DNA from: JBALVT01 sp045110675
Lineage (GTDB): Bacteria > Pseudomonadota > Gammaproteobacteria > Pseudomonadales > Halieaceae
Assembly: GCA_045110675.1 (NCBI GenBank)
Contig: JBGCGJ010000008.1
Location: 1-64,000 of the forward strand
DNA length: 64,000 nucleotides
Reading direction: 5' to 3'
The first letter of the stretch is position 1; each line of letters opens with the position of its first letter. A program made the translations under genes and the position numbers. This document shows, in pieces, positions 25,336 to 34,066 of this stretch. The notes under the pieces are model-generated. The model saw only the letters and a list, made by a program, of their open reading frames with translations, had not been told where the DNA came from and searched no databases.

Positions 25336-26559
25336 ATGAAAAAAGTTTTCGTCAGTATCGGCTGGTTGTTGCTCTTGGTTATAGCGACTGCCGGATTAAC
25401 TTACTTTCAACCCTGGGCTGAGTTTCCGCCTTCGAAGATGAATCGCATCTTCCATCCACAGGAGCGTGTCGATCACTTTCGGAATATGGATAAGCTCTAT
25501 CCATCAAGGGTCATTTCTAAAAGTGATACGCCTCACGTCTGGCCCATCGCCCATGCGCCCCTGGAAACCTCCTATCCGTTTGATGGCGAACAGCGCTCCC
25601 TCGCTGCTTTTCTGGAGCGTACGTTCACAACAGGTCTCATCGTGATCAAAGAGGGCACTGTGGTTCACGAACTGTATCGGCTCGGCGAAACGAAATTCAG
25701 CCCGCATACAAGCTGGTCCGTCGCCAAAAGTTTTGTATCTACTTTGGTGGGTATGGCGGTTGATCAGGGGAAAATCGATAGCGTCGATGACCGCATCGAC
25801 AAGTATGTTACCAAATTGACGGGTACCGCCTATGGCGCCGCGAGCATAAAGAATGTTCTGCAAATGTCATCGGGTGTTACTTTTTACGAGAGTTATGGTC
25901 CTCCCGGTGGGAACACCGCGTGGGCGATGTCAGATGTCCAAAAAACTACTTTTGGTGCCTGGATGTTCAATCAGCCAGTCAATCGTTTGGTGAGCGAATA
26001 TGGCAAGAAGGAAACGCCGGGAGAACGCTGGGAGTATCGATCTAGCGATACTCAGATACTGGCATGGTTGGTGGAGGAGGCCATGGACCAACCGTTTCTA
26101 TCAATCGTGGAACAGCGCCTATGGCAACCTCTGGGAATGGAGTCCGATGCCAGCTGGTTGATTGACGGAAGTCAGGAAGCATTCCCCGTTGCATTTTGCT
26201 GTCTCAATGCAACGCTTCGAGACTTTGCGCGTTTGGGTGAGCTCTATCGCTTGGGCGGGGTATGGGAGGGCAATCGATTGCTATCACAAGAATGGATTAG
26301 CGAGGCGACGATTCCTGATTCACCGCATCTGCAACCTGGTATCGTTCGGCCGGAACGCGGTTATCAGTACCAGTGGTGGGCACCGAAGGATTACGATGGC
26401 GAATATTTTGCCTCGGGCGTGTGGGGGCAGAACATCTGGGTTGATGAGAAACGGGGCGTTGTGATTGCACGGACCGCAGTTGATCCGAATTTTCAGCTAA
26501 ACAACGCCGAGACCATTGCCGTCATGAGATCGATCGTAGCCGAGGTGAATCGGATATAG
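25336..26559 (+). CDS. Serine hydrolase, class C beta-lactamase fold (CubicO group)
   Basis: 407 aa. An N-terminal hydrophobic segment (VSIGWLLLLVIATAGLTYF) anchors or exports the protein. The catalytic SxxK is in TSWSVAKSFVSTLVG (Ser128, Lys131), preceded by the family's LIVIKEGTVVHELYRLG. YxS/N appears as WEYRSSDTQILAWLVE, and the C-terminal HxG-equivalent region is FASGVWGQNIWVDEKRGVV (G-x-W-G). This is the serine hydrolase family of CubicO/EstB esterases and 6-aminohexanoate-dimer hydrolase-like proteins; an ester or amide substrate is likely. Its ATG follows a weak Shine-Dalgarno sequence. Confidence 0.9.
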   Translation: MKKVFVSIGWLLLLVIATAGLTYFQPWAEFPPSKMNRIFHPQERVDHFRNMDKLYPSRVISKSDTPHVWPIAHAPLETSYPFDGEQRSLAAFLERTFTTGLIVIKEGTVVHELYRLGETKFSPHTSWSVAKSFVSTLVGMAVDQGKIDSVDDRIDKYVTKLTGTAYGAASIKNVLQMSSGVTFYESYGPPGGNTAWAMSDVQKTTFGAWMFNQPVNRLVSEYGKKETPGERWEYRSSDTQILAWLVEEAMDQPFLSIVEQRLWQPLGMESDASWLIDGSQEAFPVAFCCLNATLRDFARLGELYRLGGVWEGNRLLSQEWISEATIPDSPHLQPGIVRPERGYQYQWWAPKDYDGEYFASGVWGQNIWVDEKRGVVIARTAVDPNFQLNNAETIAVMRSIVAEVNRI

Positions 26560-26693
26560 TCGATTGGGATTTTAAAGAGGAGCACGTCCAAAACGGCTGG
26601 TCTGCAATGTTTTGCAAAAACAATCTTCCACTACCGCTCTCAACTGATACGGTTAGCTTCTAAGCGAGTCTGACCTTTCAAAAAAAACGCCAA

Positions 26694-26894
26694 TCACTGG
26701 TAAGGTCGATACTGTTTGGAGGTAACTTTCCTGAAAAACTTCCGATTGCATCGTGTACATCGGAATTTCGGATTTCTCAGACAGATTTTATCGAACCTTG
26801 AACGGTGGATGCGACTAACATCTTGGGACCCGCATCGAGGACACTTAATTTGATTCACGTCGCGAAGCATAGGAGGTCTTGCTGCAGTAGTCAA
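26694..26894 (-). CDS. Small zinc-ribbon protein
   Basis: 66 aa. Two CxxC knuckles are present, IKCPRCGSQDVSRIHRS and FRCTRCNRKFF, a typical rubredoxin-like zinc ribbon of about 40 residues, and the rest is basic. The start is uncertain: TTG at 26894 or ATG at 26870, neither with a good ribosome-binding site. The ribbon resembles small stand-alone ribbons found in many proteobacteria and the N-terminal ribbons of some transposases, but no other transposase feature is near. Confidence 0.55.
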   Translation of the reverse strand: MTTAARPPMLRDVNQIKCPRCGSQDVSRIHRSRFDKICLRNPKFRCTRCNRKFFRKVTSKQYRPYQ

Positions 26895-26911
26895 AGTAAA
26901 AAAGTACGAAG

Positions 26912-27121
26912 TTATTTATCGTCATCCGAAACTTCTTGATCCTTTCGGACTAGTATAATAAGTGGACCAGCGTTCCACTCGTTCATCTCAACTAACCTGA
27001 AGTTATATGATGAAACATAAGGGTGGAAAAGCTCTAGGATTTCAAAATTGAGCGCTGGTGATTCTAATATTTTTTTGGGAGTGTAGAGTTGGGCAGAAGG
27101 GTGCTGCCTCGCTTTGCAACC
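26912..27121 (-). pseudogene. C-terminal fragment of an unidentified protein
   Basis: The minus-strand frame is open for about 70 codons with no start codon. It encodes a coding-looking sequence (QLYTPKKILESPALNFEILE, LFHPYVSSYNFRLVEMNEW, then NAGPLIILVRKD) and ends in TAA at 26912. A TGA just upstream at 27122-27124 blocks extension. Its amino-acid make-up is not random, so I read it as the tail of a lost gene. No family is recognised. Confidence 0.35.
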
Positions 27122-27177
27122 TCATGTCGGGCAGTCTGAACCCCTGCTAAATGTGTACTGACTAAAAGGAGCATACG

Positions 27178-27543
27178 ATGGAAAAAGTGACTGGAATTGG
27201 GGGCGTGTTTTTTCGAGCGGACAGTCCCTCGATGCTTGCCCAATGGTATGAAGAACATTTAGGTGTCTCTAAAGTACCTACCGACTATGATCAATTACCT
27301 TGGGCACAAGAATCTGGGCCTACCGTTTTTGCACCATTTGAAGCGGGTACAGAATACTTCGGTAAGTCCACGCAGCAATGGATGATTAATTTTCGGGTTG
27401 AAGATTTGAATAAAATGGTCTCTCAGTTAAGGGCTAAGGACATTGAGGTCATTGTGGATGAGGAAGATTATCCCAATGGTAAATTTGCAAGGCTTCACGA
27501 TCCGGAAGGTAATCCCATCGAATTATGGCAGCCGACTAAGTAA
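27178..27543 (+). CDS. Single-domain VOC (glyoxalase/bleomycin resistance-like) protein
   Basis: 121 aa with a good Shine-Dalgarno (AAAAGGAGC). One VOC domain made of two beta-alpha-beta-beta-beta modules: IGGVFFRADSPSMLAQWYEE ... TVFAPFEAG, then INFRVEDLNKMVSQLRAKDI ... FARLHDPEGNPIELWQP. The last Glu (NPIELWQ) is a usual metal ligand, but the first module starts GVFF rather than with the typical His. This resembles the common YurT/PhnB-like glyoxalase superfamily members of unknown substrate. It stands alone 55 bp before mltA. Confidence 0.8.
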   Translation: MEKVTGIGGVFFRADSPSMLAQWYEEHLGVSKVPTDYDQLPWAQESGPTVFAPFEAGTEYFGKSTQQWMINFRVEDLNKMVSQLRAKDIEVIVDEEDYPNGKFARLHDPEGNPIELWQPTK

Positions 27544-27598
27544 ATACACTTACTACATACAATCTGTGGAAGTTTTTTTGTCTCTGGAGAGAGTGAAA

Positions 27599-28807
27599 GT
27601 GAAAGAAAGTTGTCACCGGAAAACGACCTGTTCCAATGTGACAGTACGCTCCTTGTTCTTCTCCATGGTTGCAGTTTTGTCTTTAACGAGCTGCTCCTGG
27701 TTTCTTGATGATAGCGAAGTGGGGCTTGTACTTACTCCCGTGGCCTATTCAGCCTTGCCTGGCTGGCAAGACGACGATTTGAATGCCGCGATGGTGGCGT
27801 TCCAGAAATCGTGTACGCCAATCCAAATGCGCAATCAAGACGAGTTGTTCGGATCCCTGCCCGAGGCGGGAACGAACGCCCTCTGGCAGCAAGCGTGTGT
27901 AGCTCTAGAGAATGTGGATAAGGAAAATTCGCGTGTTGTTCGAAAATACCTCGAAGACTATTTTCAGGCCTTTGAAGTGCGTGACGGAAGCAGCCCTATC
28001 GGCCTTTTCACCGGGTACTACGAAGCCTCACTAAAAGGCTCGCGCATAAAGACTGACCACTATCGCTACCCGCTGCATGCTCGCCCCGATGACCTGGTAA
28101 TGGTGAACTTGGGCGAATTTCGCGATAATTTGCGCGGTGTACGCATAGCGGGAAGGGTGTCGGGGGGAACGCTCAAACCCTATGAGGAGAGGGCGCAAAT
28201 TGTTGAGGGAAATTGGCCGCACAATGACAAGGTTTTGATCTGGGTAGATGATGCCGTTGACGCTTTCTTTGCGCAAATCCAAGGCTCCGCTGTTGTTGAG
28301 CTGGAAGATGGCAGTGTTACCAGGATTGGCTACGCCGGACAAAACGGCCACGTCTATTACGCAATCGGACGTGAACTGGTTAAACGGGGTTATCTAGCGA
28401 AAGAACATGTTTCCCTCCAAAGCATTCGCAGTTGGCTTAATTCAAACCCGGACCAAGCTGACGAGATTATGAACACAAACCGTTCGTACGTTTTTTTCAG
28501 TGAGCGAAATGGCGGCGATGGGCCAATGGGTGGTCAGGGTGTGCCCCTGACGCCAGAGAGATCCCTGGCGATCGATCACTCCCTCATCCCCTATGGAGCT
28601 CCTGTGTGGGTGGATATTTATGGTGCGTCACCTGAGGGCGGTGATCTACGTCGGCTAATGATTGCCCAGGATACGGGCGGCGCAATCCGAGGTGCTGTTC
28701 GCGGAGATTTTTTTTGGGGGTTTGGTGATCATGCTGAATCTCTTGCTGGCCCGATGAATGCGCAGGGACGTTATTGGTTGTTGCTGCCAAAAAACTTCGT
28801 CCAATAA
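27599..28807 (+). CDS. mltA: Membrane-bound lytic murein transglycosylase A
   Basis: About 402 aa from the GTG at 27599, preceded by GGAGAG; longer frames run into the previous gene. The lipoprotein signal ends in VAVLSLTSC. The MltA domain is clear: GLFTGYYEASLKGSR, ARPDDLVMVNLGEF, and the C-terminal 3D domain with the catalytic Asp in MIAQDTGGAIRGAVRGDFFWGFGDHAE. It cleaves peptidoglycan glycan strands to 1,6-anhydromuropeptides at the inner face of the outer membrane. Confidence 0.95.
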   Translation: MKESCHRKTTCSNVTVRSLFFSMVAVLSLTSCSWFLDDSEVGLVLTPVAYSALPGWQDDDLNAAMVAFQKSCTPIQMRNQDELFGSLPEAGTNALWQQACVALENVDKENSRVVRKYLEDYFQAFEVRDGSSPIGLFTGYYEASLKGSRIKTDHYRYPLHARPDDLVMVNLGEFRDNLRGVRIAGRVSGGTLKPYEERAQIVEGNWPHNDKVLIWVDDAVDAFFAQIQGSAVVELEDGSVTRIGYAGQNGHVYYAIGRELVKRGYLAKEHVSLQSIRSWLNSNPDQADEIMNTNRSYVFFSERNGGDGPMGGQGVPLTPERSLAIDHSLIPYGAPVWVDIYGASPEGGDLRRLMIAQDTGGAIRGAVRGDFFWGFGDHAESLAGPMNAQGRYWLLLPKNFVQ

Positions 28808-29044
28808 GCAATACTGGATTCATACAACTCTCAAAGTGCAAAAGTACAATGTGAAAAAATCCGACGATAGGGTTCCTTTGATGTGAATGCGGAAGGGTCT
28901 CCGCAAAATAGGTAATTTGTTGCTGCGCCCTTTACAGCACTTACCTAGACCAATAGACTTATTGGAATTGAAGTCTTGTCGCTGCGCGGTGAACCGCGAT
29001 ACTCCCAAAAGGAGTTAGACAAGTAGTTATGGAGAGCTTCAAAG

Positions 29045-29356
29045 TTGACAGGAAATCGACGACATCCAAGAGTACCCGTTCAAGCTTCGTTCGTTAGTGA
29101 ACCAGCCTATTCCGCAGTAAATGTTTCGGAAACAGGTATGTGTCTTAGCTGCCAGGATGAAGTGGTGGTCGGCAGAAAATTACCACTGACCATTTCCATT
29201 GATGGGGAAGAGCTGAAGCTGACCGGCCTTGTAAAGTGGTGCCGCGCACCGTCTTCTGTTTTTGAAAGTGGCTACAGAGTGGGTGTTCAATTCGAGAATC
29301 ACAGCATTACACAACAGCTTCTCGTTCGCGGATTTGTTGAAAGTCAATTGAGCTAG
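29045..29356 (+). CDS. PilZ-domain protein (c-di-GMP binding)
   Basis: 103 aa from a TTG at 29045 supported by GGAGAG eight bases upstream; the ATG at 29029 is out of frame. The PilZ N-terminal switch motif is NRRHPRVPV (RxxxR-type), followed by SAVNVSETGMCLSC (the D/NxSxxG motif) and the beta-barrel end YRVGVQFENHS. This is a single-domain PilZ protein that likely binds cyclic di-GMP and acts through a protein partner. It has no obvious operon partner. Confidence 0.85.
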   Translation: MTGNRRHPRVPVQASFVSEPAYSAVNVSETGMCLSCQDEVVVGRKLPLTISIDGEELKLTGLVKWCRAPSSVFESGYRVGVQFENHSITQQLLVRGFVESQLS

Positions 29357-29437
29357 CATTGTACGAAACTACATGCGCAACTCAACACTTGTGCGTTATC
29401 CTTATATTCTGATCACTAAACGCTGGTTTATCCTCTT

Positions 29438-30619
29438 ATGCGCCTGTTACTTATCGTATGTACTTCTCTTGTTACGATTTTGTCGAGCTGTAGCGAGATG
29501 CAATCTCAGACATTGAAAAACAACATGACGATTGAAGAAAAGAGGCTCACCGTCGAAGACGGAGTCGTAACTTTTCTAGATACCACTCAGCCCTTCGAAA
29601 TTCGTTTACTTAACGATGAAGTGAAATCTCCTTGGGGCTTTGATTTTCTGCCGGATGGTCGTCTACTTGTTACAGAAAAAGAAGGCAAGTTGCGTATTTT
29701 CGATATCGACACTAGAACCAGCGCCATGATTGAAGGCCTGCCCGCAGTCCATAGCAAGGGGCAGGGTGGTTTACTCGATGTGGTTGTACACAACGATTTC
29801 GAAACCAATGGTTGGATTTATTTGAGTGCCGCGGTAGAAGTGAGTGAAAAAAAACGCACTACCCGCATCATGCGTTACCGGCTTGAAAATAGTCAGCTGA
29901 AGGACGCCACCGAAATTTATGAAGCTCAACCCGCGGTGGACGCCAACATTCATTTCGGTAGTGCCATGGTGTTTGATACCGAGGGACATCTCTACATCAC
30001 GGTGGGCGATCGCAGACAGCGGTATCTATCTCAGGATCTAGGTACATCACTTGGCAAGGTGATCCGTCTTCGCGACGATGGTTCTGTGCCAGTTGATAAT
30101 CCTTTCTTAAATAGGCCTGATGCTCTCCCGGAAATTTTTTCTTACGGCCACCGCAATCCCCAAGGCATTACCATTGATAGAGCTTCAGGACGCATTTGGG
30201 TCGCCGAGCATGGCCCTCGCGGTGGTGACGAAATTAATTTGCTGCAAGCGGGGACCAACTACGGCTGGCCCGTTATTACCTATGGCGAAGAATACGCCGG
30301 AGGAAAAATTGGCGAGGGAACAGAAAAGGTCGGCATGGCGCAGCCGGAATACCATTATGTTCCCTCGATCGGTACTGCAGGCATTGCCTGGTATGACGGC
30401 GACGCTCTGCCGGGTTGGCAGGGCAACCTCTTTGTCGCTGGGCTGCGCTCGACTTCTGTAAGCCGTGTGAATCTGCGCTCAGCTCAGGAAACTGAAGAAC
30501 AACGCCTGTTGGAGCAGTTTGCTTTTAGGTTTAGAAATATTAAGCAGGGGCCGGACGGGTTTTTGTATTTGCTGGGCGAGAATGGTGGGATTTTGCAGAT
30601 TACGCCGTTGTCCCAATAA
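29438..30619 (+). CDS. PQQ-dependent sugar dehydrogenase-like lipoprotein
   Basis: 393 aa. The lipoprotein signal is MRLLLIVCTSLVTILSSC. The beta-propeller fold of the soluble glucose/aldose sugar dehydrogenase (YliI-like) family is seen in SPWGFDFLPDGRLLVTEKEG, FGSAMVFDTEGHLYITVGDR, SYGHRNPQGITIDRASG (catalytic His region), EHGPRGGDEINLLQAGTNYG and GIAWYDGDALPGWQGNLFVA. It is expected to oxidise sugars with PQQ at the periplasmic side. It ends 30 bases before a minus-strand terminator, so it is convergent with the PEP-CTERM gene. Confidence 0.9.
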   Translation: MRLLLIVCTSLVTILSSCSEMQSQTLKNNMTIEEKRLTVEDGVVTFLDTTQPFEIRLLNDEVKSPWGFDFLPDGRLLVTEKEGKLRIFDIDTRTSAMIEGLPAVHSKGQGGLLDVVVHNDFETNGWIYLSAAVEVSEKKRTTRIMRYRLENSQLKDATEIYEAQPAVDANIHFGSAMVFDTEGHLYITVGDRRQRYLSQDLGTSLGKVIRLRDDGSVPVDNPFLNRPDALPEIFSYGHRNPQGITIDRASGRIWVAEHGPRGGDEINLLQAGTNYGWPVITYGEEYAGGKIGEGTEKVGMAQPEYHYVPSIGTAGIAWYDGDALPGWQGNLFVAGLRSTSVSRVNLRSAQETEEQRLLEQFAFRFRNIKQGPDGFLYLLGENGGILQITPLSQ

Positions 30620-30652
30620 ATTCTCAGGAGCAACGTGATCGTTTTTTTGCAT

Positions 30653-30678
30653 AAAAAAAGCCCACTCTAAGGTGGGCT
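30653..30678 (-). terminator. Rho-independent terminator of the PEP-CTERM gene
   Basis: On the minus strand, AGCCCAC and GTGGGCT form a 7-bp stem around a 6-base loop, followed by seven T. It sits 20 bp past the stop of the minus-strand PEP-CTERM gene. The T-tract is on that strand only, so it mainly serves that gene. Confidence 0.85.
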
Positions 30679-30698
30679 ATCGAGCAGCGGGCCTGAAT

Positions 30699-31397
30699 TT
30701 AACAGTGCTTTTTACGTCTCGTCCAGCCAAGGCCTGCGAATCCAAGACCTATTAGTGCAAGCACCGAAGGCGCGGGAACTTGCGCAGGTGCTTGAAGGGT
30801 AGTCACTGCAAAAGCCTGGTAGTCAGGATTTGCGCCACCGACAAACGTCAATGCCACAGAATCTCGAATCCCGTTGAGGGTATATTCGATATTCAATATA
30901 GAGCCCACGAAGTCACTGTTGCGGCCGCCGCCGTTACTGCCTCTGACGACAGCGTTGGTGTCATCGAGATCCGAAGTCCAATCAAAGCTGCTATTGGCAC
31001 CAAAGCTGGAATGGCCAAAGAGAACGCCTGTTCCTCCATCAGATCCACCCGAGATAAGAGCGCCTAGTGTATTTCCTCCTACCGTTATTGGGGAAGATCC
31101 AGCGAAGCCACTTCCTCCTGCCACTGTGTCAAAGAAAATACCATTACTGAAAGAATAGCTGGTGCTCAGAATATCAAACAACCCTACCGAACCCGTAGAA
31201 GATGTGGTGATATTGAACAGATCGACATTTTTGTCCTCGTTGGTACCCGCAGGGCCAGCACCGGCTTCTTGTCCCCAACCACCTATGAACCACTGCTCGG
31301 TAAATGATGCTGAAATTGTAATGATCCCCGCGTTGGCTGTTCCGACGCTTGCACACAGCGCTAGTGCGGTTAACCATTTGTAGAGTCTATGTTGCAT
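30699..31397 (-). CDS. PEP-CTERM sorting-domain protein
   Basis: 232 aa. Signal peptide (KWLTALALCASVGTANAG). The mature part is rich in Gly, Ser and Asn with no catalytic motif. The C-terminal sorting signal VPAPSVLALIGLGFAGLGWT ends in a basic tail RRKKHC, with Ala in the second position of the PEP-like motif. Such proteins are recognised by exosortase/XrtA, cleaved and placed on the surface, often in exopolysaccharide producers. Start has AGGGA upstream. No exosortase gene is in the window. A sigma-54 promoter precedes it (31439-31453). Confidence 0.85.
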   Translation of the reverse strand: MQHRLYKWLTALALCASVGTANAGIITISASFTEQWFIGGWGQEAGAGPAGTNEDKNVDLFNITTSSTGSVGLFDILSTSYSFSNGIFFDTVAGGSGFAGSSPITVGGNTLGALISGGSDGGTGVLFGHSSFGANSSFDWTSDLDDTNAVVRGSNGGGRNSDFVGSILNIEYTLNGIRDSVALTFVGGANPDYQAFAVTTLQAPAQVPAPSVLALIGLGFAGLGWTRRKKHC

Positions 31398-31438
31398 GTT
31401 GTGTTCCCTGTGTCGCTATCAATGTTTCTAGTAATAAG

Positions 31439-31453
31439 GCAAGGCCTGTGCCA
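31439..31453 (-). promoter_or_regulatory. Sigma-54 (-24/-12) promoter of PEP-CTERM gene
   Basis: On the minus strand the sequence TGGCACAGGCCTTGC matches the RpoN consensus TGGCAC-N5-TTGC exactly. It predicts a transcript start about 30 nt upstream of the ATG at 31397. Confidence 0.8.
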
Positions 31454-31624
31454 GACGTGGGAGTGGGTGTCAGTTCTGCGAGTCAGTGCTCAATTCGTCG
31501 ATGGAACTGTGAGGGAGTTATCGCTTATTCAATCAAGGAATTGTGCGCAATTGTTCTCTAATGAATCAGTTGATTGGTTTTGTAAAAAAAACTGACAAAA
31601 ATTCGTGTGACGTAAGTCTCATTT

Positions 31625-32053
31625 TTGTGGCGCTGCTTAGCTACTCGTCTCTCACCTCTCTTAGAACAATGTGTCGAAAGGCGGCAGAGAGCACTGCGTA
31701 ATGACCGCGAGAATATGGCTTTGTTGCAACGTGCGAGCGAGGTTGGTTTCTCGATCGTCCTGGACGATTTCGGAACGGGATACTCTTCGATTTCGCTGCT
31801 TGATCAGCTTCCGCTGTCTAAAGTAAAGCTGGATCATTCCTTTGTGCATTCAGCAATGCAGTCAGAGCAGGGGAAAACACTCCTCGCAGCGATTCTCAGC
31901 CTGTTAAAGGAAATGAATCTGTGTTGCTGTGTGGAGGGCGTTTCCGATCCGGTAATCGAACAGTATGTGGCATCACTGGGCTGTGAAGAGGTTCAAGGTT
32001 TTCTTATTGGCAAGCCGCAAATAATTGGGCCGGACTTTCGATGGCCGACATAA
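31625..32053 (+). pseudogene. Truncated EAL-domain (c-di-GMP phosphodiesterase) remnant
   Basis: 142 codons from TTG at 31625. The sequence from about residue 30 is the C-terminal third of an EAL domain: ALRNDRENMALLQRASEVGF, IVLDDFGTGYSSISLLDQLP, LSKVKLDHSFV, CVEGVSDPVIEQYV, VQGFLIGKP. The N-terminal two-thirds, including the EAL signature Glu, the ELTE-like motif and the substrate-binding Arg, are absent; functional EAL domains need about 240 residues. No ribosome-binding site is seen. It is a relic. Confidence 0.75.
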
Positions 32054-32294
32054 AAACATAACGATTCTTCGCCAACGCTGCACTTTTTAGTTGCAGCAAA
32101 GGGTGAATAGATACTTCGTCCGTTTTGAGCTAATTCAAGAACGTCAGTTAATTTTACAATCTCTTCCGATCAGATCACGTTTCTCACGAATCAACCTAAA
32201 ACGCCGATTCTTTAGCGTAAGAAAATGTGAACCTGCGCACATAAAACTGGTTTCCTAACCCCTTTCCGGCTCCATAACTCGTGACATCCAACAC
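32054..32294. other. Upstream region of second PEP-CTERM gene
   Basis: AT-rich stretch between the EAL relic and the sigma-54 promoter. A bEBP enhancer site (PrsR-type) would be expected roughly 100-150 bp upstream of the promoter, but I cannot assign one by eye. Confidence 0.35.
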
Positions 32295-32311
32295 TTGGCT
32301 CGCTAATTGCA
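32295..32311 (+). promoter_or_regulatory. Sigma-54 (-24/-12) promoter of second PEP-CTERM gene
   Basis: TTGGCTCGCTAATTGCA keeps the GG (-24) and GC (-12) with the required 12-bp step and the flanking TTGGC / TTGCA of the RpoN consensus. The predicted start is about 80 nt before the ATG at 32400. Confidence 0.7.
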
Positions 32312-32399
32312 GAAGGACCATAAAGCACGCAACTGGGCTCCCGCTAGTGGAAAAGTCGAGGTTGCGTAAAACCCCATACTGACTCGGAGCTATACAGAA

Positions 32400-33047
32400 A
32401 TGAAAATTATTGGACCTCTTGTTCTTGCCGCAGCCATGAGCTTAACGCTTTCATCGAATGCGCATGCAAACCTAATCACAGAGGTGCTATCGGGTACCGA
32501 CAATGGCTTTGGCTTCAGTGGAATACACCATGCAACAGGCTGCTCGAGCATGTGTGGCGCAAACTTCTCTAGTGTGTCTTTGAGCAATGCAGGACAGAGT
32601 TTCTTCCATGCCAATGATCTTTCTGGCGCCGAAAACTTCAGGTTGTATCTCAATCTGGATGACTTTGGCGGCAGCCAGCTTACCTTAAGTGGTATCCTGG
32701 ATTTCACTGTTGCCACTGGTCAGTTAATCGGCACTATTGCCGCTGACTTTGCGGATGACAATATTCACGCTGATACTTTCTTCAAATTTGTTAAAGGAAC
32801 TATGCCTGTCGCAGGCATGAACGTTCCCAGTCCAAATGGTATAGACGGCACTTTGTTCTCGCTCTGGGGTGCTAACAGCAGTACAGGCCCCTTGCGTGGT
32901 AGTATTGGATTCGACCCAAACACGGCAGATCTTGGAATCGATCTTGTCGTTAAATGGAAAGATCCGGTTAGTGTTCCGGTGCCTGGCTCTCTAGCGCTTT
33001 TGATCTTGGGACTCTTTGGCATGCGTTTGCGGCGCCGGGTGAATTAA
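32400..33047 (+). CDS. PEP-CTERM sorting-domain protein (second)
   Basis: 215 aa. Signal peptide (MKIIGPLVLAAAMSLTLSSN, then AHA). The mature part is Gly/Ser/Asn-rich with no enzyme motif. The C-terminus VPVPGSLALLILGLFGMRLR-RR has the Pro-x-Pro start, TM helix and basic tail of the PEP-CTERM signal. It shares the sorting signal and promoter type with the gene at 30699-31397 but not the mature sequence, so they are co-regulated substrates rather than duplicates. Confidence 0.85.
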   Translation: MKIIGPLVLAAAMSLTLSSNAHANLITEVLSGTDNGFGFSGIHHATGCSSMCGANFSSVSLSNAGQSFFHANDLSGAENFRLYLNLDDFGGSQLTLSGILDFTVATGQLIGTIAADFADDNIHADTFFKFVKGTMPVAGMNVPSPNGIDGTLFSLWGANSSTGPLRGSIGFDPNTADLGIDLVVKWKDPVSVPVPGSLALLILGLFGMRLRRRVN

Positions 33048-33105
33048 ACCGTTTAGTTTCGCGTTGTTGAGACTATGATAGGTACGATCCTAAGAGAATT
33101 GGTTG

Positions 33106-33609
33106 ATGAGCATTCAAACGCCGAAATTTACATGGGGCCACATCAACATCAATGTCAGTAATCTGGAGCGTTCAATCGAGTTCTACGAAAAGCTGGGATT
33201 CGAAATCTTCATTCCGGCGATCCCTTATCTGGGCTTGAATCGCGAGGTTGCTACTCCTGTAGTGCCTGAAGCTGCTGCCCATGCTCTTGGGTTGAGCCCA
33301 GAGTCGGTAGCAAGTGCTTGCATCATGCAACTCGATAATGGTTTTCCCAAAATCGACCTCACTGAGTTTGCAAGCAAAACGCGGAAAAAACCGTTAACCA
33401 ATTCAGACCTCGGTTTGGTACGCATTTGTCTGGCTTCTCAAAATGTACGAAAGGACTACACCCGACTTTGCGAACTAGGGGTGGAGTTCATCACGGAACC
33501 TCAACTCGGTAAAGATGGCATGGCGGAAATTGCTACTTGTTCAGACCCAGACGGCACGCTTATTGAGTTGATTCAGGTGTATCTGGAGAGGTGGACCAAT
33601 CTTGGCTGA
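33106..33609 (+). CDS. VOC-family protein (glyoxalase-like)
   Basis: 167 aa from the ATG at 33106 (TTG at 33103 is in frame just ahead). Module 1 begins FTWGHININVSNLERSIEFYEKLGF, with His as the first ligand; module 2 has LVRICLASQNVRKDYTRL and ends ATCSDPDGTLIELIQVY, with Glu as the last ligand. It is probably a metal-dependent member of the glyoxalase/extradiol superfamily, but the insert between modules is longer than usual. The substrate is unknown. Confidence 0.8.
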   Translation: MSIQTPKFTWGHININVSNLERSIEFYEKLGFEIFIPAIPYLGLNREVATPVVPEAAAHALGLSPESVASACIMQLDNGFPKIDLTEFASKTRKKPLTNSDLGLVRICLASQNVRKDYTRLCELGVEFITEPQLGKDGMAEIATCSDPDGTLIELIQVYLERWTNLG

Positions 33610-34066
33610 GTGACGCAGCTATGTGAAAAAGTTAGATGAGATAAGAAGCTGCCTAAATAATTTCATACTTGTAGACAAAGTCTTCTGTCGCAAAGCCCTT
33701 TTACCAGTAATTAGGAGCAAGCTTATAGCCGATTCAGAGTTTGTCGTCTGCAAAAATCGTTGCTTGCATAGTACCAATGTAAATAGAGGCGTCTCAATTG
33801 AAAGGCGATCGCGACGAGACAGGTTAGTGAACGTGAAGCACCTTGTTAATTGGAATCATATTACCGATGCGCCAGTGGTACGAATTGTACAATTTAGTAA
33901 GGGCTTTAACCCCCAAATTTGGCATTTGGTATCTGTTAGTCATTGTCGCGACCTCAGAAACAGTGCGTTAGATGAATGGAGTCGGACAGTGGCCTGAGGT
34001 TTGGAACGTGGTTTTTCTAATGTACACAACACTTCCAATGATGCGCATATTGCTTATAGCAATCAA
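33610..34066. other. Gap with one unconvincing ORF
   Basis: A GTG-started frame of 124 codons (33623-33997) runs through here. It has a natural-looking middle (APVVRIVQFSKGFNPQIWHL) but no Shine-Dalgarno and no recognised domain. It may be a decayed gene. I see no promoter or repeat. Confidence 0.3.

Noticed and set aside
32311..32399. Possible riboswitch (GEMM-like) in the leader of the second PEP-CTERM gene
   Set aside because: A few GEMM-like words occur (CACGCAA, GGTTGCG), but the conserved pairing and the GNRA loop could not be drawn; a plain 5' leader of a sigma-54 promoter is sufficient.
33623..33997. 124-codon GTG-started frame as a real gene
   Set aside because: No Shine-Dalgarno, no recognisable domain, uneven composition. 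It is mentioned only as gap content.
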